Assembly: GCF_037975245.1 (NCBI RefSeq)
Contig: NC_092561.1
Location: 16,251,001-16,315,000 of the forward strand
Length of the DNA stretch: 64,000 nt
Source: Apostichopus japonicus
Lineage: Eukaryota > Echinodermata > Holothuroidea > Aspidochirotida > Stichopodidae
Direction of reading: 5' to 3'
Under the pieces are notes generated by a model, which did not search any database, had not been told where the DNA came from, and saw only the letters and a list, made by a program, of their open reading frames with translations. A program made the translations under genes and the position numbers. Shown in pieces: positions 1 through 10,340 of this stretch. Positions within the stretch are counted from its first letter, which is position 1, and each line of letters opens with the position of its first letter.

Positions 1-259
1 TTTCTTTGTGTGAGTGAATGTATGTGTGTGTGTATGTATACGCCAGCATCGGGCAAAATAAGTTATATGCATAGGCAATTTTGCTAGAAATTTCAAAACA
101 CCGTAATTGAAATCCACCCCCTCCCTCAAGTGAAGTCCCCCCCCCCTTTAGTAATCCCTACCTAATTGGCTCTTCAGTTCCGACCTCCTGTTTGTTTATA
201 TAGACAACTTTCCCTAGGAAAAAAAAAGAAGTGTCTATTCTACAAAACTTCAATATTAT

Positions 260-294
260 CCCCCGTAGGACCTCTTGCGAAGGTCGAGCAGGGG
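260..294. other. Nested inverted repeat in spacer
   Basis: An inner stem GACCT/AGGTC (269-273 with 281-285, 7-nt loop) sits inside an outer CCCC/GGGG pair (261-264 with 291-294), separated by a small internal loop. It could form a 34-35 nt hairpin in RNA or a small cruciform in DNA. No promoter or family match is visible, so function is unknown. Confidence 0.45.
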
Positions 295-558
295 TAAACT
301 CCTTTTATTTATACTCAAGTGAAGTCGGTTATTATACGTAATAAAATTCTGCAACAACCCCCAGTTCACCAATACAGCAAACCAGTGAAGTTCTAAGACA
401 TACGACCCAAGAAGCAAGACAATACGAACTTCCCCCACCCCTCCACCCCCCTCCCGAATCGCTACTTGTCCATTGAACACAATGCATGCACGACTGTACC
501 GTTACACGATTAGTCCCAAATGCGAGACAACATATCATTTGAAAATGCGCCCTTTTTT

Positions 559-725
559 TACCACTGCCAGAACAGTTTCCCTTGCCTCGGGCATTTTATT
601 TGGCTCACGCGGTAGATCACTGGTAATGTGAGCCGAGGAAGTTACTTTTCCAAGCTCGCTAGGCTTGGCGAGTCGATTACGTAACACGCATGCTATTGTT
701 CCAGACTAATTAGCTAGAAAGGTGC
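559..725 (-). repeat. Inverted spacer element, copy in H4-H2B spacer
   Basis: Read on the minus strand, this segment aligns along its length with 3564-3725 in the H2A-H3 spacer. Exact shared blocks are AAATGCCCGAGGCA (583-596), GTGTTACGTAATC (675-687), TGGCAGTGGTA (559-569), plus GCACCTTTC and AGTCTGGAA near the H2B-proximal end. It also contains local hairpins (CCAAGC/GCTTGG at 650-668 and GGCTCAC/GTGAGCC at 602-634). It is non-coding and of unknown origin. Confidence 0.75.
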
Positions 726-1219
726 AGAAGTTGACAGTGGCGAAAAATGAACGTCAGTCTTACTAAAGAGCGGATTTTCATATGTGGCTATGTCGCGATC
801 ATCGCAAGTGAAACTATTGAGTGTTTGTGTGTGGTGGGGGAGGACTTAGAGGTTATTTATCGTTATTGTTGGATTTATTATGGATTATTATGGATTCTAA
901 TACCTGTCTTGTCTCCTTACACCGTACAAACCTAGCAGAACCCTACGGTCATCATCGCAGGAATTGCTCAAGGAGAAGAGAACAAGATGCAAGACCGGCG
1001 ACAGAGCCTTCTCAGTCAGCGCTCCCAGAATGCCTATACCGAACTCTGTGAGTGTATGCATTTCTCTTACCACTTTTAAAAACTGCTTTGAAAGCATATT
1101 ATGTTAGACTCGCTTTTACTGTGTGATTGACTGTGTTTTAACTGTTATTGTGCATAGATACTACGTTTGGAACTAGTTACTTAATTCTGAACATTTTATT
1201 TTTTTTAATATTTATCTTT

Positions 1220-1418
1220 CATTTATTTAGTACGTTTAGACTCTATTTTGTATCGTTCAGTATTGGGTATTTGATCTGTTTTAGGATTTTGTAATAATTC
1301 TCTTACTGTAATGTTTTTTTTTTTTTTTTAATTTAAAAATTTTCATTTATTTACTACGTTTAGGGCTCTATTTTGTATCGTTTAGTATTTAGGCTTTTAC
1401 AATAATTCTCTTACTGTA
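1220..1418. repeat. Internal direct duplication in spacer
   Basis: Bases 1220-1310 and 1344-1418 are diverged direct copies. Both run from CATTTATTTA through ACGTTTAG, CTCTATTTTGTATCGTT and AATAATTCTCTTACTGTA, with about 20 bp missing from the second copy. A third fragment with the core GTATCGTTTAGTA lies at 1512-1524. The copies are separated by a T-run, which suggests slippage or unequal exchange within the spacer before the units were homogenised. Confidence 0.7.
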
Positions 1419-1591
1419 CTATAGTTCCTCATACTTATATATATTTAAACCTGGACTATGATTGAATCTATTTACATGCTTCTTAAATTGTTTTGGACTA
1501 TATGCGTTTTAGTATCGTTTAGTACGGGTGTGTTTTTTTTTTTTTTTTATATTGTTGCCTTTGGCTTTTACTTCTTTTTTTTTTCTTTTTT

Positions 1592-1650
1592 TGGCGCAGC
1601 TTTGCTGATTATGCGCTATATAAATATCACTTATTAATATTATTATTATC
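1592..1650 (+). mobile_element. Possible 3' tail of a non-LTR retrotransposon
   Basis: A short hairpin (GCGCA 1594-1598 with TGCGC 1612-1616) is followed by GCGCTATATAAAT and an ATT-rich tail. This arrangement resembles the 3' ends of SINE/LINE elements common in marine invertebrate genomes. No internal Pol III promoter boxes, reverse transcriptase frame or target-site duplication were identified, so it would be a heavily truncated relic, if it is one. Confidence 0.35.
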
Positions 1651-1713
1651 GATAAACGGGCCCCAGAACGTGATCAACTACACGGTCAATGGCTTGAGAG
1701 TAACAGGTATATA

Positions 1714-1794
1714 TGATACAATGTTAGATTACTTAAAATAAGAGACAACGAAACTGCATGTTTGAGGAGGGGGAGATAAGTCTGCCGTTTCTGG
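1714..1794 (-). promoter_or_regulatory. H2B downstream 3' processing region
   Basis: On the minus strand, downstream of the stem-loop, come a histone-downstream-element candidate CCAGAAACG (1786-1794), a pyrimidine tract, and AAACATGC (1756-1763). A TTTTAAGT...GTATCA segment (1714-1738) is shared with the H2A flank. The purine-rich element is where U7 snRNA would pair during cleavage. The rest is shared among the four genes but has no assigned role. Confidence 0.55.
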
Positions 1795-1804
1795 AATATA
1801 GGAT

Positions 1805-1820
1805 GGCCCTTAAAAGAGCC
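1805..1820 (-). terminator. Histone mRNA 3' stem-loop (H2B)
   Basis: On the minus strand this reads GGCTCTTTTAAGGGCC: a 6-bp stem with one G-U pair and the 4-nt loop TTTA, 36 nt past the H2B stop. It is the SLBP-binding hairpin that replaces a poly(A) tail in replication-dependent histone mRNAs. Confidence 0.95.
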
Positions 1821-1855
1821 GTTGGATGTCGAGCCTTCTACACGAGAAGAACAAT

Positions 1856-2227
1856 CTACTTGGAGGTGGTGTACTTGGTGACAGCCTTGGTACCCTCTGA
1901 GACGGCATGCTTGGCGAGCTCACCAGGCAGCAACAGTCTGACGGCGGTCTGGACCTCCCGACTGGTGATGGTGGACTTCCTGTTGTAGTGGGCCAAACGG
2001 GAAGCTTCGGCGGCGATACGCTCGAAGATGTCGTTCACGAAGCTGTTCATGATAGACATAGCACGGCTAGAGATACCGGTGTCTGGGTGGACCTGCTTCA
2101 TGACTTTGTAGATGTAGATACTGTAAGTCTCACGCCTGGTCCTTCGCCTCTTCTTGTCTCCTGGGTTGCGAGGTGCCTTGGACTTGGCGGCCTTCTTTGC
2201 TCCCTTTCCTGCAGCTTTTGGTGCCAT
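1856..2227 (-). CDS. H2B: Histone H2B (U1)
   Basis: Core histone H2B of 123 residues, partner of H2A in the nucleosome. It has a Lys/Ala-rich N-terminal tail (1-24), a basic stretch KKRRRTRR (25-32), a histone fold from about 34 to 100, and the conserved C-terminal helix [20 protein letters not shown], with the ubiquitin-acceptor lysine at residue 118 counting Met. The SPKK-type N-terminal repeats of sea urchin sperm H2B are absent, so this is an embryonic/somatic type. ETYSIYIY replaces the usual ESYxIYIY. The start has a good context (A at -3, G at +4). It is divergent from H2A and shares the 364-bp promoter region 2228-2591. The stem-loop implies S-phase expression. Confidence 0.98.
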   Translation of the reverse strand: MAPKAAGKGAKKAAKSKAPRNPGDKKRRRTRRETYSIYIYKVMKQVHPDTGISSRAMSIMNSFVNDIFERIAAEASRLAHYNRKSTITSREVQTAVRLLLPGELAKHAVSEGTKAVTKYTTSK

Positions 2228-2591
2228 TTTGGACGTGAAGTTTTCGTTGCGATACGGTAAGTAAAGCGATGAGTGAATGAGTGTCCTCCACGCTGCGAAA
2301 TGTATTTATGACAGATTTGATATCACTTCAGCGAAGCAGAAAAACTTCCCATATTGACAAAGCACGTGCTATGCATTGCACAGCACACACGAGCTGGCCA
2401 ATCACAATGCGGAAGCTTTTCTTAATTCTTTCACGCATTGTACGATCAGGGCAAAGGGTGGCAAAGAATCCCCTCATAAGGGCACTGTGCTGTAGCTTTA
2501 GAGTCCGGACTACTTGAATGAGAGCTTTCCGGCAGGCAAATCATTTCTTTGATTCGTTTCAAGTCGAAAACATACCCAAATTTACTTCATC
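2228..2591. promoter_or_regulatory. Divergent H2B-H2A promoter region
   Basis: For H2B (minus strand) there is a TATA-like CATAAATACA (2301-2310). About 31 nt downstream is the histone cap motif TCATTCAC (complement of 2273-2280), which puts the start near 2278 and gives a 51-nt leader. A CCAAT box lies centrally at 2398-2402 on the plus strand. The perfect palindrome AGCACGTGCT (2361-2370) contains an E-box. For H2A, a cap-like TCATTTC (2541-2547) suggests a start near 2543, but no clear TATA box lies 30 nt before it. All assignments are from motifs only. Confidence 0.65.
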
Positions 2592-2972
2592 ATGACTGGC
2601 AGGGGCAAAGGTGGTAAGGCCAGGGCAAAGGCCAAGAGTCGATCTGCAAGAGCAGGGCTTCAATTCCCAGTAGGTCGTGTACACAGGTTCCTGCGAAGAG
2701 GAAATTACGCCCAGAGGATCGGCGCTGGCGCACCCGTCTACCTGGCTGCCGTACTAGAATACCTCGCCGCCGAGATCTTGGAATTGGCCGGTAACGCTGC
2801 ACGTGACAACAAGAAGACCAGGATCATCCCCCGTCATCTCCAACTCGCCATCCGAAACGACGAGGAGTTGAACAAACTCTTGAGCGGAGTCACCATCGCC
2901 CAGGGAGGTGTTCTTCCAAACATCCAGGCTGTCCTTCTACCCAAGAAGACATCCGGAGGCAAGAAGGCTTAA
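2592..2972 (+). CDS. H2A: Histone H2A (U1)
   Basis: Core histone H2A of 126 residues, forming the H2A-H2B dimer with the neighbouring divergent gene product. Visible features are the tail [17 protein letters not shown], the family signature [12 protein letters not shown] (21-32), a histone fold to about 100, acidic-patch residues E56, E61, E64, D90, E91 and E92, and the docking segment ending LLPKKT with the ubiquitin-site lysines 118/119. The tail SGGKKA lacks an SQ(E/D) motif, so it is not H2A.X, and there are no H2A.Z signatures. Oddities are Thr instead of Ser after Met, and AQRI where most animals have a Val. The start is supported by the conserved N-terminus and A at -3. Confidence 0.98.
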   Translation: MTGRGKGGKARAKAKSRSARAGLQFPVGRVHRFLRRGNYAQRIGAGAPVYLAAVLEYLAAEILELAGNAARDNKKTRIIPRHLQLAIRNDEELNKLLSGVTIAQGGVLPNIQAVLLPKKTSGGKKA

Positions 2973-3010
2973 AGGGGAGGTTGCATTGCAATCGCCCATC
3001 GATTACCAAC

Positions 3011-3026
3011 GGCTCTTTTAAGGGCC
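3011..3026 (+). terminator. Histone mRNA 3' stem-loop (H2A)
   Basis: GGCTCTTTTAAGGGCC begins 39 nt after the H2A stop and is flanked by CCAAC and ATCAAA. It is identical to the hairpins of the other three genes. Confidence 0.96.
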
Positions 3027-3036
3027 ATCAAATCAC

Positions 3037-3114
3037 CCAGAAAGACATACTCATTCCTCTCCTCAAACATGCTTGCGTCAGTGTCTTATTTCTCCTTTTA
3101 AGTTAGATGTATCA
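3037..3114 (+). promoter_or_regulatory. H2A histone downstream element and 3' box
   Basis: CCAGAAAGA (3037-3045) matches the sea urchin histone downstream element CAAGAAAGA at 8 of 9 bases and sits 11 nt past the stem-loop, the spacing expected for U7 pairing. A pyrimidine tract, AAACATGC (3065-3072) and GTGTCTTATTT follow, paralleled in the other three genes. TTTTAAGTTAGATGTATCA (3096-3114) is also paralleled downstream of H2B. Confidence 0.7.
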
Positions 3115-4065
3115 GCTAGCTGCAACCCTAATAATCGTGGGGCTTCGGACCCTCAGCCAAAAACCAAAGGTCAGAAACCCCAAGATTTGAGTGAAAACTC
3201 CTGCTGGACAGAAATCTAACATCCCATAAAATAAAAAAAATTAAAAAACTATATATAATGTATGTAGGGAACTTTTCACATGATTTTGGCCGCAGGTTTT
3301 ATGAATTAAGTATTTAGCAAGAGATCTTGGATTAGGGGATAAAGGGAACTTATTATTATTATTATTATTTATTAATAATTTTTGTAACTTTTGGGGTTTG
3401 AAATAAAAATAGATATTGAGTTTTGCTGCTTCAATGAGCTTACTGGTAGCAATGCATCTGGGGTGTTAAGTCAGATCCTAAGGGCTTTATTATTAATAGT
3501 CTTAGAAATTTGAAACTTGTAACAACTAACGAGGCATATACTACCGCAAGTATTAATCGTTTCGCACCTTTCAATGTTATTAAGTCTGGAAATTTTAGTC
3601 GGTGTGTTACGTAATCAATTCGCAAAGCCAAGCCGAGGGAACGAGCATCAGCTCAAATTTTCCCCCGATCTACTGCGAGAGCCTATTGAAATGCCCGAGG
3701 CAGGTAAACTGTTATGGCAGTGGTATTAAATTTAAGATCTTCCGTGCTTTGAACGATAGAGATATTACTACGTTTTTAAGATTTACTTCTCTTGTATTGG
3801 AGATCGTTAACATACACGCTGATGTGTGTCAACCCATGTTAACACGCTTATAATACCAAGGCGATTAGGATAGAGTGTGTGTGTGTGTGGATTAGGGGTT
3901 ATGATTATGAGTTAGGGATAAGCTCACTTTGATTATTGATTAGTGAATTGCATCATGCACGAAGGGAATCACCAACCACCCAGCATAGAAGTAATAATTA
4001 CAATAATAATGATAATCATTAAAAAAAAAAAAAAAAAAAAAAAAATAATAATGAGACGACAAGTT
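3115..4065. other. H2A-H3 tail-to-tail spacer, no gene recognised
   Basis: AT-rich spacer with a CTTCGG tetraloop hairpin (3139-3152), AATAAA motifs (3230-3235 and 3402-3407), an ATT microsatellite (about 3350-3372), the inverted spacer element (3564-3725), a GT repeat (3875-3889) and a 25-A run (4021-4045). On H3's strand the A-run is a U-tract about 70-90 nt past its stem-loop. The longest frames are under 85 codons and resemble nothing known. Confidence 0.8.
3564..3725 (+). repeat. Inverted spacer element, copy in H2A-H3 spacer
   Basis: Homologous to the minus strand of 559-725. Shared exact blocks lie at 3604-3616, 3689-3702 and 3715-3725, and the intervening sequence aligns with small indels. 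In both spacers the element reads from the H2A/H2B side towards the H3/H4 side. No terminal inverted repeats, target duplications or coding frame were identified. Confidence 0.75.
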
Positions 4066-4102
4066 GCATGTTCGGAGGGAGAGAAAAATCTGCTTTAACT
4101 GG
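4066..4102 (-). promoter_or_regulatory. H3 downstream 3' processing region
   Basis: On the minus strand, CCAGTTAAA (4094-4102) occupies the downstream-element position, but beyond the invariant CCAG it is a poor match to the purine-rich consensus. It is followed by a pyrimidine tract and AACATGC (4066-4072), as in the other three genes. Confidence 0.5.
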
Positions 4103-4112
4103 TAGATATGAT

Positions 4113-4128
4113 GGCCCTTAAAAGAGCC
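4113..4128 (-). terminator. Histone mRNA 3' stem-loop (H3)
   Basis: Complement of GGCTCTTTTAAGGGCC, 37 nt past the H3 stop codon. Stem and loop are identical to those of the neighbouring genes. Confidence 0.95.
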
Positions 4129-4164
4129 GTTGGTTTTCGAGAATCCGTCGGAGACAGATACGAT

Positions 4165-5635
<1,471 letters not shown>

Positions 5636-5674
5636 ATGCATCTTTCCTGTCACGAAGACGAATCGAAATCCAAC

Positions 5675-5690
5675 GGCTCTTTTAAGGGCC
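5675..5690 (+). terminator. Histone mRNA 3' stem-loop (H4)
   Basis: GGCTCTTTTAAGGGCC starts 40 nt after the H4 stop, with the same CCAAC and ATC flanks as the other genes. Confidence 0.96.
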
Positions 5691-5701
5691 ATCAAATATC
5701 C

Positions 5702-5760
5702 CCAGAGAGAGTTACTCATTCCTCTCCCTCGAAACATGCAATTCGTCGTCTTAATTCTTT
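5702..5760 (+). promoter_or_regulatory. H4 histone downstream element and 3' box
   Basis: CCAGAGAGA (5702-5710) is a purine-rich downstream element 11 nt past the stem-loop. It is followed by a pyrimidine tract (about 5716-5730), AAACATGC (5732-5739) and TTCGTCGTCTTAATT. The last part closely parallels the H3 flank. Confidence 0.65.
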
Positions 5761-7614
5761 TCTTTGTGTGAGTGAATGTATGTGTGTGTGTATGTATACG
5801 CCAGCATCGGGCAAAATAAGTTATATGCATAGGCAATTTTGCTAGAAATTTCAAAACACCGTAATTGAAATCCACCCCCTCCCTCAAGTGAAGTCCCCCC
5901 CCCCCTTTAGTAATCCCTACCTAATTGGCTCTTCAGTTCCGACCTCCTGTTTGTTTATATAGACAACTTTCCCTAGGAAAAAAAAAGAAGTGTCTATTCT
6001 ACAAAACTTCAATATTATCCCCCGTAGGACCTCTTGCGAAGGTCGAGCAGGGGTAAACTCCTTTTATTTATACTCAAGTGAAGTCGGTTATTATACGTAA
6101 TAAAATTCTGCAACAACCCCCAGTTCACCAATACAGCAAACCAGTGAAGTTCTAAGACATACGACCCAAGAAGCAAGACAATACGAACTTCCCCCACCCC
6201 TCCACCCCCCTCCCGAATCGCTACTTGTCCATTGAACACAATGCATGCACGACTGTACCGTTACACGATTAGTCCCAAATGCGAGACAACATATCATTTG
6301 AAAATGCGCCCTTTTTTTACCACTGCCAGAACAGTTTCCCTTGCCTCGGGCATTTTATTTGGCTCACGCGGTAGATCACTGGTAATGTGAGCCGAGGAAG
6401 TTACTTTTCCAAGCTCGCTAGGCTTGGCGAGTCGATTACGTAACACGCATGCTATTGTTCCAGACTAATTAGCTAGAAAGGTGCAGAAGTTGACAGTGGC
6501 GAAAAATGAACGTCAGTCTTACTAAAGAGCGGATTTTCATATGTGGCTATGTCGCGATCATCGCAAGTGAAACTATTGAGTGTTTGTGTGTGGTGGGGGA
6601 GGACTTAGAGGTTATTTATCGTTATTGTTGGATTTATTATGGATTATTATGGATTCTAATACCTGTCTTGTCTCCTTACACCGTACAAACCTAGCAGAAC
6701 CCTACGGTCATCATCGCAGGAATTGCTCAAGGAGAAGAGAACAAGATGCAAGACCGGCGACAGAGCCTTCTCAGTCAGCGCTCCCAGAATGCCTATACCG
6801 AACTCTGTGAGTGTATGCATTTCTCTTACCACTTTTAAAAACTGCTTTGAAAGCATATTATGTTAGACTCGCTTTTACTGTGTGATTGACTGTGTTTTAA
6901 CTGTTATTGTGCATAGATACTACGTTTGGAACTAGTTACTTAATTCTGAACATTTTATTTTTTTTAATATTTATCTTTCATTTATTTAGTACGTTTAGAC
7001 TCTATTTTGTATCGTTCAGTATTGGGTATTTGATCTGTTTTAGGATTTTGTAATAATTCTCTTACTGTAATGTTTTTTTTTTTTTTTTAATTTAAAAATT
7101 TTCATTTATTTACTACGTTTAGGGCTCTATTTTGTATCGTTTAGTATTTAGGCTTTTACAATAATTCTCTTACTGTACTATAGTTCCTCATACTTATATA
7201 TATTTAAACCTGGACTATGATTGAATCTATTTACATGCTTCTTAAATTGTTTTGGACTATATGCGTTTTAGTATCGTTTAGTACGGGTGTGTTTTTTTTT
7301 TTTTTTTATATTGTTGCCTTTGGCTTTTACTTCTTTTTTTTTTCTTTTTTTGGCGCAGCTTTGCTGATTATGCGCTATATAAATATCACTTATTAATATT
7401 ATTATTATCGATAAACGGGCCCCAGAACGTGATCAACTACACGGTCAATGGCTTGAGAGTAACAGGTATATATGATACAATGTTAGATTACTTAAAATAA
7501 GAGACAACGAAACTGCATGTTTGAGGAGGGGGAGATAAGTCTGCCGTTTCTGGAATATAGGATGGCCCTTAAAAGAGCCGTTGGATGTCGAGCCTTCTAC
7601 ACGAGAAGAACAAT

Positions 7615-7986
7615 CTACTTGGAGGTGGTGTACTTGGTGACAGCCTTGGTACCCTCTGAGACGGCATGCTTGGCGAGCTCACCAGGCAGCAACAGTCTGA
7701 CGGCGGTCTGGACCTCCCGACTGGTGATGGTGGACTTCCTGTTGTAGTGGGCCAAACGGGAAGCTTCGGCGGCGATACGCTCGAAGATGTCGTTCACGAA
7801 GCTGTTCATGATAGACATAGCACGGCTAGAGATACCGGTGTCTGGGTGGACCTGCTTCATGACTTTGTAGATGTAGATACTGTAAGTCTCACGCCTGGTC
7901 CTTCGCCTCTTCTTGTCTCCTGGGTTGCGAGGTGCCTTGGACTTGGCGGCCTTCTTTGCTCCCTTTCCTGCAGCTTTTGGTGCCAT
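7615..7986 (-). CDS. H2B: Histone H2B (U2)
   Basis: The 123-residue protein is identical to the U1 copy at 1856-2227. It is complete, with its own stem-loop at 7564-7579 (minus strand) and divergent partner H2A at 8351. Confidence 0.98.
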   Translation of the reverse strand: MAPKAAGKGAKKAAKSKAPRNPGDKKRRRTRRETYSIYIYKVMKQVHPDTGISSRAMSIMNSFVNDIFERIAAEASRLAHYNRKSTITSREVQTAVRLLLPGELAKHAVSEGTKAVTKYTTSK

Positions 7987-8350
7987 TTTGGACGTGAAGT
8001 TTTCGTTGCGATACGGTAAGTAAAGCGATGAGTGAATGAGTGTCCTCCACGCTGCGAAATGTATTTATGACAGATTTGATATCACTTCAGCGAAGCAGAA
8101 AAACTTCCCATATTGACAAAGCACGTGCTATGCATTGCACAGCACACACGAGCTGGCCAATCACAATGCGGAAGCTTTTCTTAATTCTTTCACGCATTGT
8201 ACGATCAGGGCAAAGGGTGGCAAAGAATCCCCTCATAAGGGCACTGTGCTGTAGCTTTAGAGTCCGGACTACTTGAATGAGAGCTTTCCGGCAGGCAAAT
8301 CATTTCTTTGATTCGTTTCAAGTCGAAAACATACCCAAATTTACTTCATC

Positions 8351-8731
8351 ATGACTGGCAGGGGCAAAGGTGGTAAGGCCAGGGCAAAGGCCAAGAGTCG
8401 ATCTGCAAGAGCAGGGCTTCAATTCCCAGTAGGTCGTGTACACAGGTTCCTGCGAAGAGGAAATTACGCCCAGAGGATCGGCGCTGGCGCACCCGTCTAC
8501 CTGGCTGCCGTACTAGAATACCTCGCCGCCGAGATCTTGGAATTGGCCGGTAACGCTGCACGTGACAACAAGAAGACCAGGATCATCCCCCGTCATCTCC
8601 AACTCGCCATCCGAAACGACGAGGAGTTGAACAAACTCTTGAGCGGAGTCACCATCGCCCAGGGAGGTGTTCTTCCAAACATCCAGGCTGTCCTTCTACC
8701 CAAGAAGACATCCGGAGGCAAGAAGGCTTAA
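8351..8731 (+). CDS. H2A: Histone H2A (U2)
   Basis: The 126-residue protein is identical to the U1 copy at 2592-2972. Its stem-loop is at 8770-8785, followed by the CCAGAAAGA downstream element. Confidence 0.98.
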   Translation: MTGRGKGGKARAKAKSRSARAGLQFPVGRVHRFLRRGNYAQRIGAGAPVYLAAVLEYLAAEILELAGNAARDNKKTRIIPRHLQLAIRNDEELNKLLSGVTIAQGGVLPNIQAVLLPKKTSGGKKA

Positions 8732-9923
8732 AGGGGAGGTTGCATTGCAATCGCCCATCGATTACCAACGGCTCTTTTAAGGGCCATCAAATCACCCAGA
8801 AAGACATACTCATTCCTCTCCTCAAACATGCTTGCGTCAGTGTCTTATTTCTCCTTTTAAGTTAGATGTATCAGCTAGCTGCAACCCTAATAATCGTGGG
8901 GCTTCGGACCCTCAGCCAAAAACCAAAGGTCAGAAACCCCAAGATTTGAGTGAAAACTCCTGCTGGACAGAAATCTAACATCCCATAAAATAAAAAAAAT
9001 TAAAAAACTATATATAATGTATGTAGGGAACTTTTCACATGATTTTGGCCGCAGGTTTTATGAATTAAGTATTTAGCAAGAGATCTTGGATTAGGGGATA
9101 AAGGGAACTTATTATTATTATTATTATTTATTAATAATTTTTGTAACTTTTGGGGTTTGAAATAAAAATAGATATTGAGTTTTGCTGCTTCAATGAGCTT
9201 ACTGGTAGCAATGCATCTGGGGTGTTAAGTCAGATCCTAAGGGCTTTATTATTAATAGTCTTAGAAATTTGAAACTTGTAACAACTAACGAGGCATATAC
9301 TACCGCAAGTATTAATCGTTTCGCACCTTTCAATGTTATTAAGTCTGGAAATTTTAGTCGGTGTGTTACGTAATCAATTCGCAAAGCCAAGCCGAGGGAA
9401 CGAGCATCAGCTCAAATTTTCCCCCGATCTACTGCGAGAGCCTATTGAAATGCCCGAGGCAGGTAAACTGTTATGGCAGTGGTATTAAATTTAAGATCTT
9501 CCGTGCTTTGAACGATAGAGATATTACTACGTTTTTAAGATTTACTTCTCTTGTATTGGAGATCGTTAACATACACGCTGATGTGTGTCAACCCATGTTA
9601 ACACGCTTATAATACCAAGGCGATTAGGATAGAGTGTGTGTGTGTGTGGATTAGGGGTTATGATTATGAGTTAGGGATAAGCTCACTTTGATTATTGATT
9701 AGTGAATTGCATCATGCACGAAGGGAATCACCAACCACCCAGCATAGAAGTAATAATTACAATAATAATGATAATCATTAAAAAAAAAAAAAAAAAAAAA
9801 AAAATAATAATGAGACGACAAGTTGCATGTTCGGAGGGAGAGAAAAATCTGCTTTAACTGGTAGATATGATGGCCCTTAAAAGAGCCGTTGGTTTTCGAG
9901 AATCCGTCGGAGACAGATACGAT

Positions 9924-10340
<417 letters not shown>

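Larger units (their letters stand above)
1..1754. other. H4-H2B tail-to-tail spacer, no gene recognised
   Basis: AT-rich spacer between the H4 and H2B 3' ends. In order it holds a short TG repeat (23-32), a C-run (137-146), a 13-bp direct repeat CTCAAGTGAAGTC (125-137 and 314-326), a nested hairpin (260-294), a segment homologous to the other spacer (559-725), long T-runs (1314-1329 and 1533-1548), an internal duplication (1220-1310 and 1344-1418) and a retrotransposon-like tail (1592-1650). Open frames here are under 80 codons and show no recognisable domain. No H1, 5S rRNA, tRNA or convincing snRNA was seen. The same spacer precedes H2B in every unit. Confidence 0.8.

Noticed and set aside
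60-115. Possible U7 snRNA: AATTTTGCTAG resembles the U7 Sm site AATTTGTCTAG and is followed by a 7-bp inverted repeat
   Set aside because: No sequence complementary to the histone downstream element lies upstream, the spacing is wrong, and there is no snRNA promoter motif. U6 also has a mutation in the site.
747-1051. Small frames of 62-76 codons in the H4-H2B spacer as possible H1 or a novel gene
   Set aside because: No lysine/alanine-rich H1 composition, no histone stem-loop behind them, and the repetition in every unit reflects array homogeneity instead of selection on protein.
1-1804. 5S rRNA or tRNA genes, which are linked to histone repeats in some invertebrates
   Set aside because: Looked for 5S-like and tRNA A/B-box sequences on both strands of the two spacers and saw none.
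1907-2260. A 117-codon plus-strand frame antisense to H2B
   Set aside because: Shadow of the H2B gene. No independent promoter or conserved domain.
3715-3725. TGGCAGTGGTA as a tRNA-type A box that would make the inverted element a SINE
   Set aside because: It lacks the two-base spacer of the A-box consensus, and no B box follows.
3895-3920. TTAGGGG and TTAGGG in the H2A-H3 spacer as interstitial telomere repeats
   Set aside because: Only isolated single copies within GT- and AT-rich low-complexity sequence, not a tandem array.
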